DNA of 64,000 nt, taken from contig NZ_HG726024.1 of NCBI RefSeq assembly GCF_000499785.1, positions 1 to 64,000 on the forward strand, given 5' to 3'. The translations under genes were made by a program, and so were the position numbers. The notes beneath the pieces are model-generated. The model did no database searches. It was not told the origin of the DNA and was given only the letters and a program-made list of their open reading frames with translations. How positions within the stretch are numbered: position 1 is the stretch's first letter; each line of letters begins with the position of its first letter. Positions 53,381 to 62,199 of this stretch are shown in pieces. This stretch comes from Bacteroides neonati (GTDB lineage Bacteria > Bacteroidota > Bacteroidia > Bacteroidales > Bacteroidaceae).

Positions 53381-54577
53381 ATGAAATCAATTCAAGAAAA
53401 ATATGTAACATCAATAAAGGTGTTACTACTCACAGTGCTGACGCTGTGTGCAGTCTCATGTAGCAACGACGATTCCAATGGTCCCTCGCAACCTAACGAG
53501 GCGTTCTGGAAAATCTCTTCGACTGTTAGTTTTGCAGAAGGCTCATCGGCTATCATTATTACCGGTGCTACCGGTACTGAGTGGAGTGCCAAGATTACCG
53601 AAGGTAGCACATGGTGCTCTTTCAGCAGTACCGACTATGCAAATGGCGCTGCTAAAATAGGAACGGTGAAAGACGGACTCAACGTACTGTACGTTTATTA
53701 CAAAGGCAATGCAGGTAATCAAGAACGGCAAGCCAAGATCGCTTTTCAGTTTGCAGGAGAAGTTGAACAGGTTTTTGACCTAACTCAGTTAGCTCAAAAC
53801 CAGGAAAACTTACCGAACTTTAAGATATGGCCCGAACTGCCTGCCTCGAAAGTAAACGAAAACTATCAATATGCAACGCATTATACGCCTTTGAACAACC
53901 GAACTGCCAGAAACTATTCGATCTGTTTCGATAAAACCAAAAAGGCTGCATTGTGGGTGGCATATCCCATACACAATGCTTATTTGGGAGGTGTGGGACG
54001 CACCGACGCATGGGCTTTTGATCCGATTATTCCTTTCATCTACCAGCCTAACTGCATAGAACGATCTTATAAAGGAAACTATGACCGTGGTCATCAATTA
54101 CCTTCGGCAGATCGTTTGGCAACCAATGAGATGAATGCGCAAACATTCTATATGACGAACATGACTCCTCAACTTGACCGGCTTAATCAAGATATGTGGG
54201 CCAAATTAGAGAGTAAAGTTCGTGCCAACAGATGTTCGGATACCTTGTATGTGGTAACCGGAGCCTACTTCGGATCGGGTGCAACGACTACAACAGACGG
54301 TGCAGGCAATGTGGTTCCTATTCCGACCAACTACTTCAAGGTGCTGTTGCGCACCAAGAGTGGTACAACGGGCAAGCAGATTAAGGATTGCAATGAAAGC
54401 GAACTAATCTCAATGGGTGTGTGGGTAGAACAAAAGTCGTATGGCAATATCGAACCTCCACGAAGCATTTGTACGTCGGTGGCCGATATTGAGGCAAAGA
54501 CCGGATTCACCTTCTTTCCACAAGTACCTGCTGCGGTAAAACAACAGAATAACCCCACTGCATGGGGCATTAATTAA
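53381..54577 (+). CDS. Secreted DNA/RNA non-specific endonuclease, lipoprotein
   Basis: A 398-residue lipoprotein nuclease. The signal ends LCAVSC (Cys near 27), followed by a BACON-like beta domain (about 40-130) and a beta-beta-alpha-Me nuclease domain (about 150-390). The catalytic motif DRGHQLPSADR carries the general-base His, and the metal-site Asn lies in MTNMTPQLDRLNQ. It would degrade DNA and RNA at the cell surface. It sits between a DUF5689 lipoprotein gene and genes for an EEP protein and a TonB receptor, all on one strand, pointing to uptake of nucleic-acid breakdown products. Confidence 0.9.
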   Translation: MKSIQEKYVTSIKVLLLTVLTLCAVSCSNDDSNGPSQPNEAFWKISSTVSFAEGSSAIIITGATGTEWSAKITEGSTWCSFSSTDYANGAAKIGTVKDGLNVLYVYYKGNAGNQERQAKIAFQFAGEVEQVFDLTQLAQNQENLPNFKIWPELPASKVNENYQYATHYTPLNNRTARNYSICFDKTKKAALWVAYPIHNAYLGGVGRTDAWAFDPIIPFIYQPNCIERSYKGNYDRGHQLPSADRLATNEMNAQTFYMTNMTPQLDRLNQDMWAKLESKVRANRCSDTLYVVTGAYFGSGATTTTDGAGNVVPIPTNYFKVLLRTKSGTTGKQIKDCNESELISMGVWVEQKSYGNIEPPRSICTSVADIEAKTGFTFFPQVPAAVKQQNNPTAWGIN

Positions 54578-54588
54578 TATGCTGACTT

Positions 54589-55623
54589 ATGAAGAAACAA
54601 TTATTTTTGACTCTGTGTCTGCTGCTGCTGGTTACGGCAGGTGTAGCGCAGAAACCCTATAAGGTAGCTTTCTATAATATCGAAAACTTCTTCGATACAA
54701 CGAACGATCCCGAAGTGTTGGATGATGAATTCACACCCGAAGGATCCAAGAAGTGGAATGAAGCCAAGTATCAGAAGAAATTAGGTAATATAGAACGTGT
54801 GTTCTTTGATATGGCTGCCATAGATAAAAACTATCCGGCAGTAATCGGACTCTGCGAGCTAGAGAACCGTAATGTACTCGAAGACATTGTTTCTACCCCT
54901 AAACTGACTCCGGCTCATTATCGGATTGTTCATTTCGATTCGCCCGAAGCAAGAGGTGTAGACGTTGCCTTTCTCTATCGTCCCGATGTGTTTAAGCTGG
55001 AAGGCGAACGCGCTGTGCGAACAGTCATCCCCTCGCTACCCGACTTCAAAACCCGTGATATCTTAACCATGTGGGGAACGATTGAGCATGAACCATTCTT
55101 CTTTATGGTAGCGCACTGGCCTTCGCGTTTGGGAGGAAAAGAGGCTTCGGAGTTTAAACGAATTGCCGTAGGCGAACAAATGCGCAGCATTGCCGACTCG
55201 GTGTTGAGAGCCAATCCCGCTACGAAAGTAGTACTCATGGGCGATTTTAATGACGATCCTATCGATAAGAGTATTGCCAAAGGCATAGGTGCGAAACCCA
55301 AAATGGGCGATCTCTCTGCCGGTGATTTCTTTGCCCCTTATGCCGAAATGCTTAAGGCCGGTTACGGAACATTGGCCTATGGTGATGCGTGGAACATCTT
55401 CGATAACATCATCGTGTCAGAGAATCTTGCCAAAGGATCGAACGGCAGTTTGAAGTTACAAAAAGCACCCGGATCGAAATATTACGGAAATATCTTCAAA
55501 CAACCCTATATGATACAAAAGGAGGGGCAGTACAAAGGATATCCGTTGCGTACCTATGTAGGCGATAACTTCCAGGGTGGGTTTAGCGATCATCTTCCTG
55601 TATATATCTATATTGGCAAATAA
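54589..55623 (+). CDS. Secreted endonuclease/exonuclease/phosphatase family protein
   Basis: A 344-residue exported EEP-fold enzyme with a cleavable signal (ending GVAQ). Motifs run in order: FYNIENFFDTTND (metal Asn), LCELENRNVL (metal Glu), VAHWPSR (catalytic His), MGDFNDDPID (Asp/Asn pair) and FSDHLPVYI (final Asp-His). Such proteins cleave phosphodiester or phosphomonoester bonds in DNA, RNA, nucleotides or inositol phosphates. Eleven bases after the endonuclease gene, it probably acts next on its products in the periplasm. Confidence 0.9.
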   Translation: MKKQLFLTLCLLLLVTAGVAQKPYKVAFYNIENFFDTTNDPEVLDDEFTPEGSKKWNEAKYQKKLGNIERVFFDMAAIDKNYPAVIGLCELENRNVLEDIVSTPKLTPAHYRIVHFDSPEARGVDVAFLYRPDVFKLEGERAVRTVIPSLPDFKTRDILTMWGTIEHEPFFFMVAHWPSRLGGKEASEFKRIAVGEQMRSIADSVLRANPATKVVLMGDFNDDPIDKSIAKGIGAKPKMGDLSAGDFFAPYAEMLKAGYGTLAYGDAWNIFDNIIVSENLAKGSNGSLKLQKAPGSKYYGNIFKQPYMIQKEGQYKGYPLRTYVGDNFQGGFSDHLPVYIYIGK

Positions 55624-55637
55624 AAAAGTTACTATTT

Positions 55638-58379
55638 ATGAAACTAAAAACATTATTATTCACCATACTGTCGATCATGTCGCTTACGGCCTTTGCGCAA
55701 AGTGGCGGTGTGAAAGGTACGGTCGTTTCTCGCACAACGCGTGCAGCGATACAGGGTGTAAAGGTTACTTTAACACCCGGAGATGTGATAACGAAAACAG
55801 ATGTAACAGGTCACTTTTCTATTGAGAATCTGGCCAAGGGCGAATATACGTTGACCTTCGAGGCTGTAGAGTTCGAACCTCTTACGCTGGCAGTGCGTGT
55901 CGACAAAATGATGCGTGAGATTAAGGCCATCATGATTCCCGAAAGCAATGTTCAGATGGTAGATGATGCCATCTTTGCCGAGTTCGATACCGAAACGATT
56001 GAAGATGCACAGTCATTGCCTTCTTCGCTTTCTGCATCGAAGGATGTGTTCAACAACATTGCATCGTATAAATTCAGTGAAATGCGTTTCAATGTACGTG
56101 GATACGACTCGCAGTTCTCGGATGTTTACCTCAATGGCATTCAGTTCAATGATGCCATGACAGGCTACACTCCGTGGTCTTTGTGGAGCGGATTGAACGA
56201 TGCTACCCGCAACCAAGAGGTTACCTCGGGCATGAATATGGGCGATTTCGGTATTGGTGGTATCGGTGGAACAACCAACATCAACACGCGTCCCTCGCAA
56301 ATGCGTAAAGGGTTCCGTGCAAGCGTAGTAAACGGCAACTCGATGTATCGTTTCCGTGGAATGGTAACTTATGCTTCCGGTTTGCAAGACAACGGTTGGT
56401 CATACGCACTATCCGTATCGACTCGTCAGGGAGGAAACTCGTACGTAAATGGTGTTTATTACAATGCATTCGGCTACTTTGCTGCCATCGAAAAACAGTT
56501 TAACCCGATGCATCGCCTTAGCCTTACAGTAATGGGAGCACCTACAGAGCGTGGTACACAGCAAGCTGCTACCCAAGAGGCGTACGACCTGGTGGGCAAT
56601 AACTACTACAACCCCAACTGGGGATGGCAAGATGGAAAACGTCGCAATGCGCGTGTACGTACTTACCACGAACCTATTACGATGTTGAACTATACTTATG
56701 ATATCAGTGATCGCTCGAAACTGGACGTAGCCTCTTCTTTCCGCTTTGGTCAGAATGGTTATTCGGCATTGTCTTGGTATGCCGGTCCGGATCCGCGTCC
56801 CGATTACTACCGTTACCTGCCCAGCTTCTATGAAGGAACCAGTACAGGTGCATGGTTGTATGAGGCTTGGCGCAGCAATACCGACAATATTCGCCATTTA
56901 GATTGGGGGCAGTTATATGATATCAACCGCCGACAACCCGAAAATGCGACTTACGGCCCCGGACGTCGTTCTATCAACATGATTGAAGAACGCCACTCAG
57001 ATCAGTTGGACTGGAACCTGGATGCTCAATTCTCCCATCTTTTCCTCAATAACAGCAGTATCAAAGGAGGTGTGAACCTACGTCGCAACCGTACCAGCTA
57101 TTACAGCGAGGTGAAAGACTTGCTGGGTGGCGACTACTGGGTAGATGTGGATAAGTTTGCCGAACGCGATATGGGTGGTCTTAACCCCATACCTTATCAG
57201 AACGATATGAGTTATTACAATCAATACGGACACGCTCGCGCTGCTAAGGTAGGCGATAAATACAGCTATAACTACTACGGAAACGTGCTTAATACACGCG
57301 GATGGTTGCAGTATGGTATGAAGGTCAATCAACTGGAAGTCAATTTGGGAGGTGAAATCGGTTATGCCAGCTTGTGGCGTCATGGTTTGTGGCAAAAAGG
57401 ATTGTTCCTCGATAACTCGAAAGGCGACTCTGAGAAACAAGACTATCTGACCTATAAACTGAAGGCCAACTTCAACTACAAGCTGTCGGCAGCACAGTTC
57501 TTCGAGGCCAATATTACTTATATGCAAGACGCTCCTTCTTTCCAATACGCATTTGTATCACCGCGTACACGCAACTCTGCAACTCCGGGTGTTTCTGCCG
57601 AGAAGGTATTTGGTGTAGATGCTTCGTACAACTTGCGTCTGGGCGATTTCAAAGCACGTGTGTCGGGCTACTATACTACGTTTCAAGACCAAACGAAGGT
57701 GATTTCTTATTACGATGATGTAGAAGCTACCTTCTCTAACTTGGCCATGAGCGGTATTGATAAGCGCCACTTTGGTTTGGAAGTAGCTGCTTCTGTTCCT
57801 TTGTACGAAGGATTGGCTTTGAACGGAGCCTTTAGCTGGGGACAATATACCTACAATAATAACCCCAACTTTGTGCAGGTGCAAGACAATAGCGGCGAAA
57901 TCATCAATCAAGGAAAAGTTTATTGGAAGAACTTCCGTGTAGAGAGTACTCCGCAAACAGCATTGAACGTGGGTTTATCGTACCGCAGTCGTAACAATAT
58001 CTACGCTTCGGTTGATATGAACTACTACGATAATATGTACCTGTCTATGAATCCGCTTGCCCGTACCGATGCCGTGTTGACACCTTCGATGAGCGAACAG
58101 CAAATCTTAAATATGCGCCATCAGGAGAAGTTCAACTCAGCCTATGTGCTCAATGCAAGTATCGGCAAGAGCTGGTATATCAACCGTGCGTACACTCTTG
58201 GCTTTAGCTTGGATGTGAAGAATATGCTCAATACGCAAGATATCAAAACGGGTGGTTACGAACAAATCCGTCTGCTGAAGAACAAAGAAGAGAGCTATCA
58301 AACCTACGAACCGTTTGACGCCAAATACTTCTACATGTTCGGTACGACGTATTATATGAACATCTATTTCCGTTTCTAA
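55638..58379 (+). CDS. TonB-dependent receptor with carboxypeptidase-like regulatory domain
   Basis: A 913-residue outer-membrane transporter. A signal peptide (ending AFAQ) is followed by a CarboxypepD_reg-like domain (about 23-105), a plug (about 115-240, FNVRGYDSQFSDVYLNG) and a barrel ending in the usual aromatic YFRF. There is no SusD-like partner gene next to it; instead surface lipoproteins with BACON/DUF5689 domains flank it. Context suggests import of nucleosides, nucleotides, phosphate esters or oligonucleotides released by the two nucleases upstream. The substrate is not shown by the sequence. Confidence 0.88.
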   Translation: MKLKTLLFTILSIMSLTAFAQSGGVKGTVVSRTTRAAIQGVKVTLTPGDVITKTDVTGHFSIENLAKGEYTLTFEAVEFEPLTLAVRVDKMMREIKAIMIPESNVQMVDDAIFAEFDTETIEDAQSLPSSLSASKDVFNNIASYKFSEMRFNVRGYDSQFSDVYLNGIQFNDAMTGYTPWSLWSGLNDATRNQEVTSGMNMGDFGIGGIGGTTNINTRPSQMRKGFRASVVNGNSMYRFRGMVTYASGLQDNGWSYALSVSTRQGGNSYVNGVYYNAFGYFAAIEKQFNPMHRLSLTVMGAPTERGTQQAATQEAYDLVGNNYYNPNWGWQDGKRRNARVRTYHEPITMLNYTYDISDRSKLDVASSFRFGQNGYSALSWYAGPDPRPDYYRYLPSFYEGTSTGAWLYEAWRSNTDNIRHLDWGQLYDINRRQPENATYGPGRRSINMIEERHSDQLDWNLDAQFSHLFLNNSSIKGGVNLRRNRTSYYSEVKDLLGGDYWVDVDKFAERDMGGLNPIPYQNDMSYYNQYGHARAAKVGDKYSYNYYGNVLNTRGWLQYGMKVNQLEVNLGGEIGYASLWRHGLWQKGLFLDNSKGDSEKQDYLTYKLKANFNYKLSAAQFFEANITYMQDAPSFQYAFVSPRTRNSATPGVSAEKVFGVDASYNLRLGDFKARVSGYYTTFQDQTKVISYYDDVEATFSNLAMSGIDKRHFGLEVAASVPLYEGLALNGAFSWGQYTYNNNPNFVQVQDNSGEIINQGKVYWKNFRVESTPQTALNVGLSYRSRNNIYASVDMNYYDNMYLSMNPLARTDAVLTPSMSEQQILNMRHQEKFNSAYVLNASIGKSWYINRAYTLGFSLDVKNMLNTQDIKTGGYEQIRLLKNKEESYQTYEPFDAKYFYMFGTTYYMNIYFRF

Positions 58380-58413
58380 TCTCCATGAAGCAATGAGTAA
58401 AAATAAGAAGATT

Positions 58414-59406
58414 ATGAATAAATTACTAAGAATAGGGATATTTGCAGCTATTGCATTTTGTTTCATTGGCTGCTACAATGACTTCGATGATCCGGCACCG
58501 GCTAAGGTGTGGACCAAAGAAGATTTCAGTAAAGACCAGTTGATCTCCATCAAAGACTTCAAGCAACTCTTTTATGATGTATATGGCAATTCGGCCTCAA
58601 GCCTTGGCAAGACACTGGAGATTAAGGACGATTATGTAATCAGTGGTAAAGTAATATCAAGCGATCAAGCCGGAAACGTATACAAGTCGGTTTACATCTA
58701 CGATGAAGCCTCCGAGTCGGCCATTGAGTTGAAGTTGATGGTGAGCAATTACGTATTCTATCGCCCAGGGCAAACCATCTTTGTAAAAGCCAAAGGAATG
58801 GCTATTGGTAGCTACCGCTATATGTTGAGTCTGGGAGGTATGCCAACCGATGAAGATATCGCCAAAGGATATGCTAACCGCAACTTGGAAGACCGCTTGC
58901 AGATAGCCGCTCATATCTTTCCCGGAGCCGAAGGACAACTGACAGATGCTGATACGCTGGTGATAACGCCCACCAACTTTAATACATTGACCGATGCCGA
59001 TTTGGGTCGCTTGGTTCGATTTAAAGGGTTGACTTACAAAGAAGGTACTTTCGATAGGGATAAATATCCTCAATACCTCGAAACCCTTTATCCCGGCGGA
59101 TCTACCACGGCTGTGTATACCAATAAGTATTACAGCGATGAGGGTTTGACTCCTACGTATGCGTATAGCTACAACAACCAACGCTTCTACGGTTCGTCTT
59201 GGTTTAGCTATGGTGGAACATCGACTACACAAGGCAATTACATCGTACGTGTAAGCGGCTACGCAAACTTTGCTTTGCAGCCGCTGCCTGCCAACGGAAC
59301 TGTTGGAGACTTGACTGCCATCTATACGAAGTATTCTTCCAAATCGGGAGGTTTTGCTAAGTATCAGTTGCTGGTAAACAACTTTAATGATATTCAGTTT
59401 AAGTAA
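58414..59406 (+). CDS. DUF5689 domain lipoprotein
   Basis: A 330-residue lipoprotein (ATG 58414 chosen; the frame begins at 58393 but the shorter form has the proper signal). The lipobox is CFIGC (Cys near 20). A DUF5689 region (about 45-330) includes ISIKDFKQLF, IKDDYVISGKVISSDQAGN and VFYRPGQTIFVKAKGM, an OB-like fold resembling nucleic-acid-binding or nuclease-associated domains. It lies 35 bases after the TonB receptor gene and is probably its surface partner. A 20-bp-stem terminator follows. Confidence 0.83.
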   Translation: MNKLLRIGIFAAIAFCFIGCYNDFDDPAPAKVWTKEDFSKDQLISIKDFKQLFYDVYGNSASSLGKTLEIKDDYVISGKVISSDQAGNVYKSVYIYDEASESAIELKLMVSNYVFYRPGQTIFVKAKGMAIGSYRYMLSLGGMPTDEDIAKGYANRNLEDRLQIAAHIFPGAEGQLTDADTLVITPTNFNTLTDADLGRLVRFKGLTYKEGTFDRDKYPQYLETLYPGGSTTAVYTNKYYSDEGLTPTYAYSYNNQRFYGSSWFSYGGTSTTQGNYIVRVSGYANFALQPLPANGTVGDLTAIYTKYSSKSGGFAKYQLLVNNFNDIQFK

Positions 59407-59423
59407 CTAAAGCAGCCTAAATC

Positions 59424-59475
59424 AATGCCCCTAATCGTTTGAAACGTACTTCAAACGATTAGGGGCATTCTTATA
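59424..59475. terminator. Strong bidirectional terminator
   Basis: AATGCCCCTAATCGTTTGAA (59424-59443) pairs perfectly with the complementary sequence at 59450-59469, a 20-bp stem with a 6-base loop, followed by a short T-rich tail. It separates the nuclease operon from the convergent ferredoxin gene. Confidence 0.88.
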
Positions 59476-59494
59476 TAATAGATGTTAGCTGACT

Positions 59495-60319
59495 TTAGTC
59501 CTCTCTTAACAAATTACCCTGTATACCCACTATAACCTGCTTGATGGGTATTTTTCTGACGGATCTTTCCACAGCCATACGAGCCAATTGCAACAAGCCG
59601 CCACAACAGGGAACTTCCATGATGACTACTGTCAACGAACGTATTTGCGAGGCATCGATCATGGTTGTGAGTTTCTCGATATAGCTCTCTTTGCCCGTAT
59701 CCAGTTTAGGGCAGGCAATGGCAAGTGTCTTTCCAGTCAGAAAGCGTTGATGAAAATCGCCGTATGCATAAGCCGCACAATCGGCAGCCAATACCACATC
59801 AGCTTCGCGAAAGTAAGCTGCCTGCGGGTTAAGCAGATGTAGTTGTACGGGCCATTGACGGAGTTGAGACTGTGCCGGTGATACAGCATGGCTAGGCGTA
59901 GCTTTCGGTGCAAAAGAGAAGGCTCTTCCACCGGGGCAACCACAAGCAGCAGCCGGCTTCTCTTCGGGCAATGATATCTCAATGCCGTGCTCTGCCAGGT
60001 AAGACAGACCTTGCTTGAGGTATTCCATTTCCTTATGGTCGCGCAGGTGCATAAGGTGCGCTACGATGGTCTTTTCGCCTTTGGGGGCTATACGTTCCAT
60101 AACGGCATACTCATCATAAGGTTCAGCCTCCCGTTCTTCGAGCGCGATAGCTCCCACGGGACATTCGCCGATACAAGCACCCAGACCATCGCAAAACAAA
60201 TCACTAATCATACGGGCTTTGCCATCAATCAATTGCAAGGCTCCTTCGTGGCAACCCTTTATACACGCTCCACAACCGTTGCACAAACTCTCATCTATTT
60301 TGATAATTGTTCTTTTCAT
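59495..60319 (-). CDS. Ferredoxin-type 4Fe-4S protein linked to the hcp regulon
   Basis: A 274-residue protein (ATG 60319 chosen; upstream codons of the frame lie in the promoter). The N-terminal 60 residues hold one complete cluster motif CNGCGACIKGC and a second, CDGLGACIGEC, in which the second Cys is Leu; P follows. The rest (about 90-274) contains CGCPGG and CCGG Cys pairs and no motif that I can name. It likely passes electrons, perhaps to Hcp. It is divergent from the Crp/Fnr gene, and its TATATTTG box lies 21 bases from the shared operator, the same spacing as at hcp. Confidence 0.83.
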   Translation of the reverse strand: MKRTIIKIDESLCNGCGACIKGCHEGALQLIDGKARMISDLFCDGLGACIGECPVGAIALEEREAEPYDEYAVMERIAPKGEKTIVAHLMHLRDHKEMEYLKQGLSYLAEHGIEISLPEEKPAAACGCPGGRAFSFAPKATPSHAVSPAQSQLRQWPVQLHLLNPQAAYFREADVVLAADCAAYAYGDFHQRFLTGKTLAIACPKLDTGKESYIEKLTTMIDASQIRSLTVVIMEVPCCGGLLQLARMAVERSVRKIPIKQVIVGIQGNLLRED

Positions 60320-60338
60320 CTCTTCCTCTTTTTTGATG

Positions 60339-60406
60339 CAAATATAGTCTACTAACAATTCCTTTGATGTAACAGTTGTTACAATGGCAGATTATTTTTA
60401 TCTTTG
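60339..60406. promoter_or_regulatory. Divergent promoters sharing an HcpR-type operator
   Basis: The operator TGTAACAGTTGTTACA is at 60368-60383. Leftward, TATATTTG (60346-60339) is 21 bases away, placing the operator near -41 for the ferredoxin gene. Rightward, TATCTTTG (60399-60406) is 15 bases away, so the operator covers the -33 region (60375-60378) of the regulator gene, as expected for autorepression. Confidence 0.75.
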
Positions 60407-60427
60407 GCACATTAAAACCATCGCCCT

Positions 60428-61075
60428 ATGAACCTAGAACTCTGTCCTATCTGTGGCAACCTGCCCGAATCCGAACGTGCTACCTTTTACCAAAAGCTCA
60501 AGGCGGTAACCAAGACGTATGCGAAAGATGATTTTATCGCTCATCAAGGCGATACGGTGAGCTCGCTCTACCTTTTATCGAAAGGGAGCGTAAAGACCGA
60601 AATGATCACGGAGAGTGGGGGAGTATTGGCGGTTGAGGTCATTGCGGCACCTCGTCCGTTGGCACCTGCTTTTCTCTTTGCCGAGAACAACTCTTTTCCG
60701 GTCGATGTTATCGCACTCGAACCGTGCGAAGTGGTGCTTATACCCAAGGCATCGGTTATGCACCAACTAGCTACCAACGAAAAGTTTTTGCAAAGTTACA
60801 TGGCGTTTAACGCTAACCGCACGCAATTCTTATCCGAACGCTTGCAACTGCTTTCTATTAAAACGATTAAGGGGAAGTTGGCCAGCTACATTCTGCAACG
60901 ATCCGCGAACCATCGGTTTGCCTTCGACCGTAATCAAACAGAACTGGCCGAGTACTTCGGAGTAGCCCGCCCGTCTTTGGCGCGCAGCCTTACAGAGATG
61001 GTCGACGATGGAGCCATTAGCCGCGATGGGCAGATATTAAATGTAGATCAACTGAAGAAATACATTATCTCTTGA
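60428..61075 (+). CDS. Crp/Fnr-family regulator, probable HcpR
   Basis: A 215-residue transcription factor. A cyclic-nucleotide-like sensor barrel (about 15-125) leads to a long dimer helix and a winged-helix domain (about 145-210, recognition helix in TELAEYFGVARPSLARSLTEM). An N-terminal CPICG pair of cysteines is present, but there is no FNR-type four-Cys cluster set. Position next to the ferredoxin gene and the operator shared with hcp suggest the NO-responsive HcpR regulator described in Porphyromonas and other anaerobes. That assignment is inference. Confidence 0.85.
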   Translation: MNLELCPICGNLPESERATFYQKLKAVTKTYAKDDFIAHQGDTVSSLYLLSKGSVKTEMITESGGVLAVEVIAAPRPLAPAFLFAENNSFPVDVIALEPCEVVLIPKASVMHQLATNEKFLQSYMAFNANRTQFLSERLQLLSIKTIKGKLASYILQRSANHRFAFDRNQTELAEYFGVARPSLARSLTEMVDDGAISRDGQILNVDQLKKYIIS

Positions 61076-61273
61076 TGTTGGTGTTGAAATGAGCTGATGT
61101 CTTCTCCTCTTCCAAGGTGATTATAACATTGTTATATATCGTCCTGGCGTGGGGGCATTACTTATTATTCATGTGCAGGCTTACCAGAGCCTTAGTGGAA
61201 TAATGCAGTTATAGCTTCCACGCCTTTCTATTATACCGGTATGGGGCTTCATTGTTTACTAAATCTTACTAAC

Positions 61274-61531
61274 ATGAATACCGACACTTGCCCCTGCTTG
61301 CTGAGAATAGATCTCGAGCATGCCATCGATAAACTTAACTTTCTAAAGGAGTATTACTTGCCTATTATCGACGAAGCATTTACATCGCTATCTGTCAAGG
61401 AGCTTACTTGTTGCTTGTGCCTTATCAATAGTGTGCTTAAATCGATAAAAGAAGGTAGCTATGTTTGTAGCAATCAAGAGGTGATTAGCTTGTACGAGAA
61501 GAAGAAACAGATTATTTGTTTGCTGATCTAA
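61274..61531 (+). CDS. Small hypothetical protein (85 aa)
   Basis: ATG 61274 begins an 85-residue helical protein (the frame is open from ATG 61241). It has many Leu and Cys (CPCLL, CCLCL) and conserved-looking helices such as DLEHAIDKLNFLKEYYLP. It resembles in style the N-terminal region of small Bacteroides regulators such as RteC-type proteins, but similarity is too weak to name it. No partner gene is close. Confidence 0.5.
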   Translation: MNTDTCPCLLRIDLEHAIDKLNFLKEYYLPIIDEAFTSLSVKELTCCLCLINSVLKSIKEGSYVCSNQEVISLYEKKKQIICLLI

Positions 61532-62199
61532 ATGGGGAGGTTTGTCGGGCTGTTTTATGAACTATAGAACGTGTGAAGTTGATAAATGCGCAAATATCTT
61601 TGTCGTGGTGGGTGATGATGTGATAAAATGGAGACAAATAGAATGGGGTATTAATATCCGTTGGTGTGTTTGTAACTAATTGTATATTAGTATAGTATGA
61701 TTTGTTTTTTAAGCCTTCATACGTATTTTCTTCTTTGCTTATAGAAGACCTATTTTAATGGTGTGTTAACTACATTCTTTTGGCATCAAAGAGTACGTAG
61801 TTATTGCTGCAAAAAGTACGTACTGTTGTAAAGAAGAGAATAAGAAGAGGGTAATTAAATTAACATTGTTAAAATGAGGGAATAAAATGGAAAGTACTTC
61901 TTATAGATTCTTTACCTATAATATGCTTGATGGCTGTTTTCTTGTTGATTTAGTAATCCGCCTGGGATTCTCTTTGCAGAGTTACCACGCTGATATTTAA
62001 AACTTTATATTTTTTGCTTCAAGCATATCCCATGAATTATCCCACTAATTTGCTACGTGCTTTTGCGGTAGTTTGCTCATGGAGAATACTGAGAACAAAG
62101 ATAGTATCTTTTTCATTATTGCCCAATAGAATAATATATTAATCAGTACTGACTCTCATAAACTGCAAATAATGTATTGGTTTTACGTAACATATAGCA
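61532..62199. other. 668-base AT-rich gap with a dispersed repeat
   Basis: No convincing gene. It contains copy 2 of the dispersed repeat (61751-61830, related to 44003-44060, with GAGTACGTA and AAGTACGTACTG) and one 37-codon frame (61887-62000, forward) that I do not support as a gene. The composition shifts to higher AT here, marking the border of the accessory block at the right edge. Confidence 0.5.

Noticed and set aside
61887..62000. 37-codon forward frame (MESTSYRFFTYN...)
   Set aside because: Too short, no overlap or operon context, no known homologue; may be chance in AT-rich sequence.
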